Assembly (NCBI GenBank): GCA_963965975.1
Contig: OZ014411.1
Location: 5,813,001-5,877,000, forward strand
DNA from: Xestospongia bergquistia
Taxonomy: Eukaryota > Porifera > Demospongiae > Haplosclerida > Petrosiidae
DNA length: 64,000 nucleotides
Reading direction: 5' to 3'
The notes below the pieces were generated by a model. It worked only from the letters and a program-made list of their open reading frames with translations. It had not been told where the DNA came from and ran no database searches. The position numbers were made by a program, and so were the translations under genes. Positions 58,601 to 64,000 of the stretch are shown here, in pieces. Numbering within the stretch: the stretch's first letter is position 1; the number at the start of each line of letters is the position of its first letter.

Positions 58601-60344
58601 CTATATTATTCTAAAGTCCTGCCAGACATTATCTTTACTAATCCTCAATATCTTTTAGATTCACTCTCCACTTTAGTAAGATTCTCATTTGTTGATCTGT
58701 TAGAGGAAATATTACCAGATGAACAGCTATCAACTGAAAGTCAACGTTTGCTTCGTGAAGATGGCATCTTTGAAGATTCACTTCTTGATAAGCTCTCTCT
58801 TCCTTTCGTTCCTCCTCTGTTCTCAAAGGATAATTTTCTTGAGTTACTTTGTTATCTATGCATTATTGCTCCTCTTCCTACAGCTGATCCTGTGAGGCGT
58901 TATTTTATGCCAATTGTATTGATACCATCTGTAGTAACAGATGAGGATAAAGCAGTGTACATGACTTCATGTGATCCTATGATCATTGAATTTAGCAGTA
59001 AAGTAGTCCCTCAGGTATGTTAACAAAACCATATACAGTGTATAGCAGTGCCAATTTGTTTCCTGTGTGCATTACTTGCATTTTTATGAATATTTAAACT
59101 TAATATTTAGACTTTATAGTATTCACTATTCTCAATTTATTGTGTAGTGACTCAGTTAGAAGTTATTGTGTCATTTTTTTAATTTTTTGAATTACTATAG
59201 TATATTATGGCTTAATAAAATCAGTGAATACAATGATGTAACAGCTTTATATTTTTAAATGTCTTAATACAATTAACTATATAATTCTTGTCTCTTTGTT
59301 TATAGGGTATATTTCCTGCTATGGTTGTGTCATTATTAGGTAGAAAAGATAAACCTCAATTTTCAGTTGATAGTGGATCACGTACTTTTGAGAGACAACG
59401 TCGCTATGGAGTTAAACTACATTCTGATGATCTTTTTGGCAATGTCCTACTTGTAGACAACTTTAAGAGCATTGAAGTCTATTTTACTGGTCTTCCAGAG
59501 AAGTGTCCTTTTGTTCGTGAAGCTATCAAAGAAGCCATAGCTACCTGTACTGAACTGTTATCATATGACACTAAAGACTTGAAGATCTTAGCAACTTTGG
59601 GATGCAGACAGAAGCATCGTAAAGATGATGGCAAGCTACATGGTGTACGTCTACGTCCTGATAACAATCGTCTCCTTGCCAACTGCTTAGTTGAATCAGA
59701 AATTGCCACTTTTATTATAACTGATCCACGACAGCTCTGCTGGCTAAATGGTAAGTGTATACATTAATAGATGTAGAGGATTTTAGTGGTATATTCTGTT
59801 TGTTTTTATTGTAGATCCTATTCTTGATTCTGCTCCATTAAGCTCTTCTCTTGTAGATGCTCCACTTGGTAAGTTATAAACTTTTATTTATGATTTGTCT
59901 AATATTAATTAACTTGTAGAACATGATCAGTTAGAGACTTGTCCTGTTATCACAAATAACTTGGATACTATACTAGGTAAAGAAACTTCATTAGTACATA
60001 ATTGATTAATTAATATGTATTTATGCTTTTATGTAGACAAAAAACCACAAAAACTTGATCTCCAAAGGTTACTAGCTCCTATTGAATATCGATGGAGAAT
60101 CATTGGAGAAGCTCTACAAATTGATCATGGAACAATTATGTCCCTTGAGACTAATGTAACTTATGATAATATACTTCGACTCTCACACATACTGCAGCTA
60201 TGGATGGATCAGAAGCCAGCTTTTGTATCTTGGCGTACAATTATTGAAGCAATTGAGAAACCTCCTGTCAATAATTCTACCATAGCTGAAGAGATACGTC
60301 AGTTTCTTTCTCAGCCCAATGTAATTTCAAGTTACACCGACTGA
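22608..60344 (+). CDS. Ankyrin-Roc-COR-Death protein (14 exons, 37.7 kb)
   Basis: This is a Roco-family GTPase with protein-binding and death-signalling modules. Exons are 22,608-22,640, 24,855-24,953, 26,835-26,933, 27,549-27,647, 29,751-29,849, 31,312-31,410, 40,929-41,027, 49,042-49,140, 51,146-51,200, 57,333-59,014, 59,306-59,750, 59,815-59,868, 59,920-59,976 and 60,037-60,344. All borders are GT-AG and phases agree throughout, giving 1,108 residues. Ankyrin repeats occupy 12-260, Roc about 281-600 (P-loop GPPCVGKT 286-293, DSGGQ 454-458), COR about 627-900 and Death 1,007-1,108. The order matches the C-terminal half of DAPK1-type proteins, but no kinase domain is seen. The Roc domain has a Ser/Thr-rich insert at about 360-430. 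The introns are full of transposons, yet no exon is broken. Expression needs RNA evidence. Confidence 0.82.
22641..24854. other. Intron 1 of the ankyrin-Roc gene
   Basis: A 2.2-kb intron bordered by GTAAGT and TTCCTTAG. It contains the MULE remnant at 23,372-24,203 and otherwise AT-rich sequence. Confidence 0.6.
23372..24203 (+). pseudogene. MULE transposon remnant with repeated subterminal motifs
   Basis: Long inverted ends are built of three or four copies of a 14-base AATGTCTAATCCCA-like unit followed by AAAGGTGATAACTGAGGTGTTAA. They flank coding relics in one direction. Recognisable parts are GCYFHFTQCLWRKVQSLGL (23,520s), then GPRTNNHLEGWHNRLKRIAR, and an intact tail of 69 codons at 23,880-24,089 with KEQAATEVTILQLQAG. 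This is the C-terminal part of FLYWCH/MULE-type transposases. Stops and lost segments make it inactive. AGTTTTTC(G/T)AG next to both ends looks like an 11-base target duplication, in the range expected for MULEs. Confidence 0.72.
24855..24953 (+). CDS. Ankyrin-Roc gene exon 2 (degenerate ankyrin repeat)
   Basis: A 99-nt phase-0 exon beginning FTDLYDAALNGNIARVKKAI, the usual form of a capping first ankyrin repeat. The donor is GTGAGC. Confidence 0.75.
25161..25449. repeat. 71-bp tandem repeat, four copies
   Basis: Units start at 25,161, 25,232, 25,303 and 25,378 (the third has a 4-base insertion). Each includes GGTCCAACTGATGTACAACT. They are directly adjacent without unique spacers, so this is a minisatellite, not a CRISPR array. 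It lies in intron 2. Confidence 0.9.
25748..26536. mobile_element. TA-flanked inverted-repeat element, family T1 copy 1
   Basis: This is a 789-bp element. The ends TATTCTGTCCAAGTTGAG and CTCAACTCGGACAGAGTA are inverted repeats of about 27 bases, flanked by TA on both sides (25,746 and 26,537). A relic frame at 25,929 begins MKKPKRKRLRSHTKEV, similar to helix-turn-helix starts in pogo-type transposases. There is no catalytic domain, so it is a non-autonomous Tc1/mariner-pogo class member. Copy 2 interrupts the LTR element at 37,497-38,201. Confidence 0.75.
26835..26933 (+). CDS. Ankyrin-Roc gene exon 3 (ankyrin repeat)
   Basis: A 99-nt phase-0 exon with TMLHLASIGGHEGLVIYLL, bordered by TTCAG and GTAAGT. 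It is more diverged than the five that follow and is probably an ancestral repeat. Confidence 0.82.
27549..27647 (+). CDS. Ankyrin-Roc gene exon 4 (ankyrin repeat)
   Basis: A 99-nt phase-0 exon beginning SGRTALHLACKIGHTGIAQL. It is the first of five near-identical exons that share flanking intron sequence (ATTATTAACAG acceptor and GTTAGTAGTG donor). Confidence 0.85.
27648..29750. repeat. Intron 4: duplicated intron blocks with a piggyBac end
   Basis: It carries blocks also found in introns 6 and 8 (27,841-28,500 with 31,610-32,130 and 49,330-50,170) and in intron 6 (28,850-29,290 with 32,390-32,830). At 29,575-29,611 sits a short stretch identical to the right end of the piggyBac elements (TAGAATTTGGCAGGTAAAGG), directly followed by TTAT. 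It is a truncated solo end. Confidence 0.75.
29751..29849 (+). CDS. Ankyrin-Roc gene exon 5 (ankyrin repeat)
   Basis: A 99-nt phase-0 exon beginning DRQTALHYACENGHTRIAQL. It differs from exon 4 mainly at exposed ankyrin positions. Confidence 0.85.
29850..31311. repeat. Intron 5: duplicated intron blocks
   Basis: 30,050-31,170 is a close copy of 32,810-33,910 in intron 6. Near 31,177-31,182 the sequence GTTTATCAGG is the empty form of the site where piggyBac sits in intron 6. Confidence 0.78.
31312..31410 (+). CDS. Ankyrin-Roc gene exon 6 (ankyrin repeat)
   Basis: A 99-nt phase-0 exon beginning WGRTALHIACEIGHTGIAQL; its donor is GTTAGTATAG. Confidence 0.85.
31411..33917. repeat. Intron 6, fullest copy of the duplicated intron unit
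   Basis: This holds, in order, all the blocks found separately in introns 4, 5 and 8. It is therefore the best model of the ancestral unit, about 2.6 kb with its exon. It ends at the piggyBac insertion. Confidence 0.7.
34428..34917 (+). pseudogene. Pol 3' fragment (integrase C-terminus) of the tandem copy
   Basis: This is a near-exact repeat of 39,208-39,698, open in part (PSGLYRRNRRHLNPSPSLKF). It abuts truncated piggyBac on its left and the LTR on its right. Confidence 0.8.
34918..35090 (+). repeat. 5' LTR of the Ty3-type element (173 bp)
   Basis: It begins TGCGGCATAAC, ends AAATACTACA, and differs from the 3' LTR at about four bases (near 2 percent). Confidence 0.85.
35102..35704 (+). 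pseudogene. Gag-like region of the Ty3-type element
   Basis: From the ATG at 35,102 the frame is open to a TAG at 35,552 and then continues to a TGA at 35,702. It contains LYCLGEESQAILDLTGV and a Glu/Lys-rich helix typical of retroelement capsids. The next frame starts with an ATG overlapping the last stop, shifted by one base. The inner stop marks it as defective unless it is read through. Confidence 0.7.
35701..36246 (+). pseudogene. Zinc knuckle and aspartic protease of the Ty3-type element
   Basis: CTRCGKGHQKHKC is a CCHC-like knuckle; a second one has lost its first cysteines. FKVDTGAEVTAM is the retropepsin active site. The frame closes before the reverse transcriptase. Confidence 0.75.
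36247..37496 (+). pseudogene. Reverse transcriptase and RNase H of the Ty3-type element
   Basis: Pieces in several frames show SIRICVDLRPLN, FSKLDANSGFWQIPL, a catalytic IDDILVY in place of the usual YxDD, and an RNase H start with IADSSSYGVAAVLLQ. Stops at about 36,567, 36,703 and 36,898 break it. The RNase H end is split by the T1 insertion. Confidence 0.75.
37497..38201. mobile_element. T1 inverted-repeat element copy 2, nested in the LTR element
   Basis: A 705-bp relative of 25,748-26,536 flanked by TA (37,495 and 38,202). Its left inverted repeat is shortened to about 8 bases, while the right one is complete. The flanking pol frame lines up across it once the insert and one TA are disregarded, so it entered an already present LTR element. 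Confidence 0.78.
38202..39698 (+). pseudogene. Integrase region of the Ty3-type element
   Basis: It shows a zinc-binding region (HRGHQGVERC, then QECTKRF), catalytic core pieces (EVGTDLFTF, RSDN, SNGQAERTVQTLKN) and a C-terminal open part to 39,585. Stops at 38,726, about 38,891 and about 38,981 interrupt it. Confidence 0.78.
39699..39871 (+). repeat. 3' LTR of the Ty3-type element (173 bp)
   Basis: Same ends as the 5' LTR. It is followed directly by piggyBac sequence GGGTCTACCAG. No target duplication can be matched because the left side is truncated. Confidence 0.85.
40929..41027 (+). CDS. Ankyrin-Roc gene exon 7 (ankyrin repeat)
   Basis: A 99-nt phase-0 exon beginning WGQTALHDACKNGYRGIAQL. 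It carries the most unusual exposed residues of the set (Asp at position 10, and Tyr-Arg in place of the His-Thr of the other four copies). Confidence 0.85.
41545..43553 (+). pseudogene. piggyBac transposase pseudogene
   Basis: A DDE_Tnp_1_7-type transposase with apparent short introns (41,709-41,754 and about 41,838-41,939). Landmarks are FFDIHRFLHFTDNSTLL, INEAMIPFKGHSSMKQYM, HHIYFDNIFTS, GGVDHNDQLRGYY and a cysteine-rich tail HRCHYCSRYCQKR. The residue expected to be the first catalytic Asp is Asn (INEAM), while the second and third Asp are kept. A direct duplication of about 95 bases (42,062-42,257) and stops such as those near 42,627, 42,819 and 43,171 also disable it. Confidence 0.82.
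43598..43892 (-). repeat. 3' LTR of the Gmr1-like element (295 bp)
   Basis: Near-identical to 48,371-48,665. It is preceded on the plus strand by ATCAT at 43,593-43,597. Confidence 0.9.
43842..45064 (-). pseudogene. Reverse transcriptase and RNase H of the Gmr1-like element
   Basis: RT shows TCVDYRKLNAIT, SSLDLAKGYWQIPMD, FQFTVMPFGLSGAPASFQ and the catalytic YLDDIVIYSS. The connection has FLGMTGYYRRFI, and RNase H has QTDASHVGIGVVMSH and FIIQTDHRVLQWL. Stops at 44,780, about 44,552 and a shift near 44,390 split it. RNase H runs into the LTR. Confidence 0.83.
45295..46536 (-). pseudogene. Integrase of the Gmr1-like element
   Basis: A long open frame of 413 codons contains a HHCC zinc region (HDMPMAGHMGVERTF, CPECQKVARR), the DDE core (AMDIVGPLPK, LTDQGTNFTSELL, DGLVERLNQTLELML) and a GPY/F module (QWQGPYRIKKRIGSVNYELE). 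It is followed by a linker leading into RT; one stop separates the two. Confidence 0.87.
47009..47400 (-). pseudogene. CCHC knuckle and protease of the Gmr1-like element
   Basis: CYKCGQIGHISRNC (about 47,350-47,395) is a complete zinc knuckle. RIVLDTGASTTIIH (about 47,230-47,270) is the retropepsin site. The frame ends with a stop at 47,009. Confidence 0.8.
47463..48236 (-). pseudogene. SCAN-like gag of the Gmr1-like element
   Basis: Pieces in the order ELTHVMARMAQMMEQ, DIEDYLTLFE, then a stop at about 47,955, then LAPVLTGRAGAAYNDVELKA, a second stop, and GLPRDLQARIDARGPRTV. The helical pattern and the LTG-AAY block resemble the capsid C-terminal domain from which vertebrate SCAN domains are thought to derive. 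Two or more stops interrupt it. Confidence 0.72.
48193..48318. repeat. 62-bp tandem duplication in the leader of the Gmr1-like element
   Basis: CGAAGGTT blocks at 48,193 and 48,255 start two diverged copies, between the 5' LTR and gag. Confidence 0.7.
48371..48665 (-). repeat. 5' LTR of the Gmr1-like element (295 bp)
   Basis: Followed on the plus strand by ATCAT (48,666-48,670). Immediately inside lies TTTTGGTGGCTGGGTGGG (minus sense), a plausible primer-binding site. Confidence 0.9.
49042..49140 (+). CDS. Ankyrin-Roc gene exon 8 (ankyrin repeat)
   Basis: A 99-nt phase-0 exon beginning WGRTALHYACNNGHTRIAQL, the last full ankyrin exon of the duplicated set. Confidence 0.85.
49141..51145. repeat. 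Intron 8: duplicated blocks, then unique sequence
   Basis: 49,141-50,340 matches introns 4 and 6. 49,340-49,450 has a small inverted stretch matching exon-flank sequence in reverse. After 50,340 the sequence is unique apart from the MITE at 50,817-51,040. Confidence 0.72.
50817..51040. mobile_element. CGCGAA-rich MITE with TA-flanked inverted ends
   Basis: The ends TACCGTAAATGTCAAAATTT and AAATTTTGATGTTTACGGTA are inverted repeats. Inside are several TTCGCG and CGCGAAAA motifs in both directions, strikingly CpG-rich against the AT-rich surroundings. It is about 224 bp, likely with a TA target, and has no coding capacity. Confidence 0.8.
51146..51200 (+). CDS. Ankyrin-Roc gene exon 9 (final ankyrin cap)
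   Basis: A 55-nt exon beginning DGKKPFDYIHNKDIVQLL, the usual truncated last ankyrin repeat. It moves the frame from phase 0 to phase 1, which matches exon 10. Confidence 0.8.
52033..52812 (+). pseudogene. MULE-type transposase N-terminal part
   Basis: Two open stretches (52,033-52,248 and 52,285-52,812) hold an acidic segment, then HVTFKIDMHCKHFRKPLTK, CKKTECPSKLNITI and FVKLIFHHNHPIES, a zinc-binding WRKY/FAR1/FLYWCH-like DNA-binding pattern. It stops just before the pogo-like insertion at 52,818. Confidence 0.65.
52971..54530 (-). pseudogene. pogo-like (DDE_1) transposase
   Basis: The N-terminal part has a helix-turn-helix region (FPNLNESTVRNFKKSYIEKM). The catalytic part has Asp in LILNSDQTPSSYVSVG, Asp in ALMIWDVFKGQMTD and Asp in FFQPLDLTVNESAKKFM, a DDD triad. 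The C-terminal part ends WEKSGITAIMNG to 52,971. A TGA at 53,912-53,914 and a one-base shift near 53,575 interrupt it, though the rest is well preserved, so inactivation (or assembly error) is recent. The start is not certain; the frame opens near 54,530. Confidence 0.82.
54548..55063 (+). CDS. HIRAN-domain protein of the pogo-like transposon
   Basis: 171 residues from the ATG at 54,548. The HIRAN core is FRCGLRGYHVYRNTWAPRKD (about residues 9-28), then NPYDRYAIAVVKQD and IVGHLPKEISRLVWFI. A GGLEIPVMV segment follows, and the tail is acidic (DESTDEDEDED-like). HIRAN domains in HLTF/Rad5 proteins bind DNA 3' ends. Here the gene has no helicase and sits inside a transposon, divergent from the transposase, so a role in handling transposon ends or host repair is plausible but inferred. 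The frame is intact, in contrast to the broken transposase. A longer frame opens at 54,392. Confidence 0.8.
   Translation: MAMNASFAFRCGLRGYHVYRNTWAPRKDEILAVKHEEENPYDRYAIAVVKQDHGDLEERIVGHLPKEISRLVWFIMLHGAHVSLKVIDEAYRRSPLVQGGLEIPVMVTIIMDYSTNNHAKIEKFEILFNELYQEPVNGKFTDATADILKTIHSDDEADELESTDEDEDEDS
55208..56057 (+). pseudogene. MULE-type transposase C-terminal part with SWIM zinc finger
   Basis: The sequence around FLVKSKRDPHSEYQVDMALG leads to the SWIM finger CTCVAGKDGSPCSHQSAVALH (about 55,509-55,571). A one-base shift near 55,620 moves to the frame of QLAFIAVGEEANHDIPFYAL and an acidic tail ending at 56,057. It is the partner of 52,033-52,812. Confidence 0.72.
57333..59014 (+). CDS. Ankyrin-Roc gene exon 10: Roc GTPase and start of COR
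   Basis: A 1,682-nt exon bordered by TTGTAG and GTATGT. It holds P-loop GPPCVGKT, a Ser/Thr/Pro-rich insert, the G3 box VLDSGGQPQF, a G4-like GTYLDE, then COR with FPVPVRWYMFELIV and IIFTNPQYLLDSLSTLV. GTP binding looks possible; the G4 box departs from the NKxD form. Confidence 0.86.
59306..59750 (+). CDS. Ankyrin-Roc gene exon 11: COR C-terminal region
   Basis: A 445-nt exon from phase 0 to phase 1, bordered by TTTATAG and GTAAGT. It starts GIFPAMVVSLLGRKDKPQF, in line with the second half of COR domains. The frame is intact. Confidence 0.82.
59815..59976 (+). CDS. Ankyrin-Roc gene exons 12 and 13: linker
   Basis: Two mini-exons, 59,815-59,868 (54 nt) and 59,920-59,976 (57 nt), both phase 1-1 with AG and GTAA borders. 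They encode a Ser/Asp/Leu-rich linker (PILDSAPLSSSLVDAPL and HDQLETCPVITNNLDTIL). Either could be skipped without changing the frame. Confidence 0.65.
60037..60344 (+). CDS. Ankyrin-Roc gene exon 14: Death domain and stop
   Basis: It is entered in phase 1 after ATGTAG. About 102 residues show a Death fold: LQRLLAPIEYRWRIIGEALQ, ILQLWMDQ, FVSWRTIIEAIE, and a last helix EEIRQFL. About one third of residues match the NLR Death domain at 14,564-14,848 by eye. Ends at TGA 60,342-60,344. Confidence 0.85.
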
Positions 60345-61650
60345 CTTAATAATTAAGTTATACATCATGAATTGTTGCTTTTTTTCTACTTTTTTAACAT
60401 TACTTTTACTTTTTATAGTGTATTCAAAACTTCTTTCAAGTTAATTGCAAACATAGTAAATGATTTTATTTGTTATGTGAATGTAATGTTTTTTGTTAAT
60501 AATTATGGTTAGTTGAATTTATTATGTCCTCACACTTACCTTTATGTTATGTTATCTAAAGTTGAATATTATGTTATGTAATGTTGAATATGAGGTAGAA
60601 GAATGTTTACAATGATTGATCAAATGTATCACTAAGGTATCACTCCAATTGTATTTTGATGCCAATGTACTGTCACTAAAGAACAAAAGGTTACAGTTTG
60701 CTATAATAGATGTAAACTGCTTGCTTGAGCTCCTTATTGTATACCTGACCAGTCTTTAGAGCAGACCTCAGAGAAATTGAAGAAGAGTCAATTTCTATTA
60801 TTGTCATCAAATGACTTGATTTTAATAAATGTCTTGATAAGGTATTGTTAATTTTGTTACCAAAATTAACTGTTAAATCAAAAAAATTAACTAATCAAGT
60901 AATTTAAAAGCATTTAGGTTATGTAGTAAAAACACAGCAGTCTTAATTCTTAAAACAAATTTTGATTGTAGTTTACATGATAGATAAATAATGTACAATA
61001 CTCAAAGTTTGTATTAGAGTTAGTGTTCTAATGTGATGTGGTTGGAATGAAAAAATGTTGTTACGTTGTATTTGACTGTGGATTTCACTGAGGACATTTG
61101 AACAACAAAACAATGATAGTAATAATTAAATTCTAATGTGTTTAAAACTTGCACTTCAAAATAAACTTCATTATAATTAATTATAATTATATTATAATTA
61201 TAGCTCCCCAAACACAGGATAATCTGTGTCCATCTTCACCACCAAGGTACAAGACATCTTGTATAATGTCCCATCAATGGACACCCATACAACACTGTAA
61301 TAAAGAATCTTATAAATACTTGATGCCAAATCAAGCCAGTTCTAAATTTACAACAACAAATATAGCTAGTCTCATAGCCAAGTCACTTGCTAGGAAGGGA
61401 GGGTTTAGTGATTGCATGTTTAAAATTGTAATACTTTCAGATAGCTAGGGTTATTCTCAGAAATTTGTTCAATAGTGGAAATTAATTAAAACATGGTACA
61501 TGTAGGTAGGAGATTCTAACAGTGTAATCATAATAACATTGTAATATCTCTTGAGCACTCAGCTAACTCTGGTGGAGCAACCAAAGCAGACACAATGTCA
61601 CCTAGATGAATGAGGTGAAAATGATAGCAAATGAGAAATTACGTATTCAC
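60345..61650. other. Intergenic, no supported gene
   Basis: AT-rich 3' flank of the ankyrin-Roc gene. A plus-strand frame at 61,149-61,448 is open but has no recognisable domain and a low-complexity start; I do not call it. Confidence 0.45.
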
Positions 61651-62833
61651 CTGGACCAAAATCCAATGTTCCAGAACGATACTCAAAATTATTCATCCTG
61701 TGGTAGCACTGAAGTTTCTGATGAGGCATGGCCAGAGTGTATGGTAGATTGATGAAGTTACTAACACTTTGAGTGAGTTTTTTGAAATAGGAGTGTTTTG
61801 ATTCAAAACACATCGTCCAGTGTTGTCTTAGTGGTCCAAATCTGTTAAAAATATAACAATTGACAATTGCATACATGTATATGTCTGTCTGAGACTTGTT
61901 ATTTGAATAAACTCACTCAAGAATCAGCCTTGGCATGTGCACAATATAGTGTATTTTAGGATTGATGGAGGCATTAGGATAGAGTAGCTTGAACTGTTGA
62001 TGGTGGTCTGAAATTAATGTCGCTAGATTAATTACATCATTTTCAGTGAACTCCCGGGGCCATTAGGATATCCACAATCTCCAGTAAGTCCAAATAATTG
62101 ATCCAAAATTCGTCACCACTAGGAACTTTGTCCCCAACCATCAATGGTAGAACCCTTCCTAGCTAACACATTTGTGCAGCTACAAAGTAGTGAAGTTAAA
62201 AAACAAACTTAATGTTAAAACCGTTGTTACCTTCTTGCTTCAGTTTGTGATAATTACTATGTAGGGTAGACAGAGCAATAGTTGATGGTTGATTCTTCAT
62301 CTCTATCAATCCTAGTTCAAAGCCAGTTATTTGTTGGTTTAGATACTCTAAGAGTAGTAGCCATCTTTGTGTATGTGTTGCTGAAGGAGTTCTTATGCTT
62401 CATACTCAAGAATACCTATATAATATTTTAATAAATGAATAAGCAAGTATGCTTTTGTACCTTCAAGGACATCATGAATGACGTCCTGTACATAGGCTCC
62501 TGAACAAACTTTGAGTGCTGTAACTCATCCAAAATTGACCTCTGGTTGATCCCAAATTCCATAGACAGCTTGCCTCAGTCTCGTCGAATAGTTGCTTTGT
62601 CCAGTTCATCACAGTTGACTTTGTGTTCATCAGGTTTACGTAATGTAAGTTTGGATTCGGTGAATATTGGCTGAATGTCAGATGGGAGAGCAAGGCAGTG
62701 ACGACAACCTCTATGGGCAGTGGAACCTTCTTTAAAGCCACCTAATATATCGCTTGTCAAGTTGTCAACAGGAACCAAACAGAGAGTGTCCCATTTCATT
62801 TGAGGCTGTCCTCTGATGTATATATCTTGTTTC
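61651..62833 (-). pseudogene. Five-exon pseudogene of a multicopy transposon-like family
   Basis: Minus-strand exons with matching phases are 62,461-62,833, 62,231-62,415, 61,917-62,179 and 61,651-61,841, with further exons likely at both ends. Landmarks are LGGFKEGSTAHRGCRHCLAL, a VIHDVLEG block, LLLLEYLNQQITGFELG, LPLMVGDKVPSGDEFWI and EFGPLRQHWTMCFESKHSYF. I recognise these from large uncharacterised protein sets in invertebrate and fish genomes that look transposon-linked. An in-frame TGA at 62,575, shifts near 62,510, 62,380 and 62,055 and a TAG near 62,165 break it. Confidence 0.65.
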
Positions 62834-63139
62834 CTATAAAAAAAGTCAACAACATATTAACAAGCTACAGTAGATGTGACTGCTCACTAATTTCTTTATG
62901 TCTTCTATATTAGACTTCAAAATTGTATTATCACCATACTTCTTCAAATGTTGAATGAATGAATAACATACCTAGCTTGTGGATAATACGTTTGGAACTC
63001 AGTGGGTTACATACCTCCAAATCATCATAATATAGAAATATCGAAGAAAGTTTGAGTCTAATGTTTTGAAGGGATGTTTTGAAAATACAGCGGCATTATA
63101 ATAGTCTCTAATAATTCCATTGTCTGAATTATGTACCAT

Positions 63140-63600
63140 CTCGTAATCCTAATCGATTACAATCAATTACATTTTATGCTGTAATCTCAATCATAATCAA
63201 CTTTCCAGAAATAATTTAATCAGTAATCATAACTATAATCAGACAAAGTAATTGCTGTAATCACAAGTGATTACAGCAATTACAGTACCCTTTGTAAGTA
63301 GTACATGAAACAAGTACATGTTGCTTGAGTAATCATCTGCTGATGTTTATTTATGAAATGATGCATGAAAGGACATGTGATTATACTGATTACACCTTGT
63401 ATATTTGCAGCTGAATGTAAATACCTATATATACTGTCACTGCTAGACTGTAATCTGTAGTCATAATCATAATCATATTCATGGCTCTGTAATCATAATC
63501 ATGCTTTTTTCCCTATAATCATAATTGTAATCACCTTGTGTAATCACTGTGTGTGTTATTATAATCGTAATCATTCTCATGTAATTGACCGCAACCCTAC
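63140..63600. repeat. Degenerate TAATCA-rich repeat
   Basis: Many copies of GTAATCATAATC-like motifs on both strands, with a hairpin CTGTAATCAC/GTGATTACAG near 63,253-63,275. No coding content. Confidence 0.7.
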
Positions 63601-63849
63601 TATTGAGTAGTGTTATGTTCTCATATCATCATTGATACAGTTACTAATTTGATGGACTCACCATCTTTAAAATGTATTGCTTTAAAAGTTTATTGACGTA
63701 CCTTAGAACTGAATAAGACTGTTCAAATTAGTATATAAGCTATCACAGTCTATATAAATAGATTTTATTGATTATACGTTTATAATGACTTCTTTATAAA
63801 TGACAACAAATAAAAACTTATTTCTTGCAAAGATAACAAAACATATTAC

Positions 63850-63968
63850 CTCAGTTCTTTGAGGTTTTTAGAGCCACTCCCACCGGATGTTGTGCTTTCT
63901 CCTCCACTACACCCTCCCAACATTTTCCACCAAACACCTCTTGAAAAATCAGACACTCTCTTTGTCAT
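63850..63968 (-). CDS. Possible first coding exon of a minus-strand gene
   Basis: From the ATG at 63,968 the frame runs 39 codons (MTKRVSDFSRGVWWKMLGG, then a Gly/Ser-rich stretch) to a donor GTAATA. It is higher in GC than its surroundings, as coding sequence here often is. No following exon could be fixed, and no family was recognised. Confidence 0.3.
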
Positions 63969-64000
63969 AGTCCTCTTACTTTGTAACTGAGAGAGAATGA

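Noticed and set aside
22608..60344. Kinase domain that would make this a true DAPK
   Set aside because: No kinase motifs are seen before the ankyrin repeats; the coding sequence begins 11 codons before the first splice.
61149..61448. Open frame of 99 codons on the plus strand
   Set aside because: It starts in low-complexity TAAT sequence, shows no domain and has no splice or promoter support.

Overview
The window looks like a piece of an AT-rich invertebrate nuclear genome, most likely a demosponge of the Amphimedon type. The basis is the combination of introns with GT-AG borders, a Death-NACHT-LRR innate immune gene carrying an N-terminal 2A-like peptide, an ankyrin-Roc-COR-Death gene, and a dense load of nested animal-type transposons. 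The species call is inference; no database was searched, and all exon borders were read by eye.

Layout. (1) 1-9,080: a large interrupted inverted duplication. Its two arms each carry one intronless glycosyltransferase family 6 gene (3,033-4,046 minus and 6,669-7,670 plus) and one decayed hAT-like fragment. (2) 10,527-12,068 minus: an intronless POT/SLC15-like membrane transporter. (3) 13,784-18,982 plus: a three-exon NLR of about 1,251 residues. Exon 1 holds a hydrophobic signal-like stretch that ends in a perfect 2A motif, exon 2 a Death domain, and exon 3 the NACHT and LRR-like part. (4) 22,608-60,344 plus: one 14-exon gene of 37.7 kb encoding about 1,108 residues (ankyrin repeats, Roc, COR, Death). 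Six ankyrin repeats plus a weaker first one are each encoded by one 99-nt phase-0 exon, and the exons and their introns have been duplicated in tandem. (5) 61,651-62,833 minus: a broken five-exon pseudogene of a multicopy, transposon-like family. A possible first exon of another minus-strand gene lies at 63,850-63,968.

The introns of the ankyrin-Roc gene are a transposon sink. Intron 1 has a MULE remnant and intron 2 a TA-flanked inverted-repeat element. Intron 6 has a piggyBac copy interrupted by a Ty3-type LTR element. Intron 7 has a second piggyBac copy interrupted by an LTR element whose pol order is integrase before reverse transcriptase (Gmr1-like). Intron 9 has a MULE-like element interrupted by a pogo-like transposon that carries a HIRAN gene head-to-head with its transposase. 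Target-site duplications, long terminal repeats, terminal inverted repeats and empty sites in paralogous introns let most insertions be placed to the base.

How the genes may work together: the NLR and the ankyrin-Roc-COR protein are neighbours on the same strand, and their Death domains look alike and are entered by the same intron phase. They are good candidates for partners in one death or immune signalling route. The 2A peptide would let the NLR be made in two forms, one directed to the secretory route and one cytosolic.
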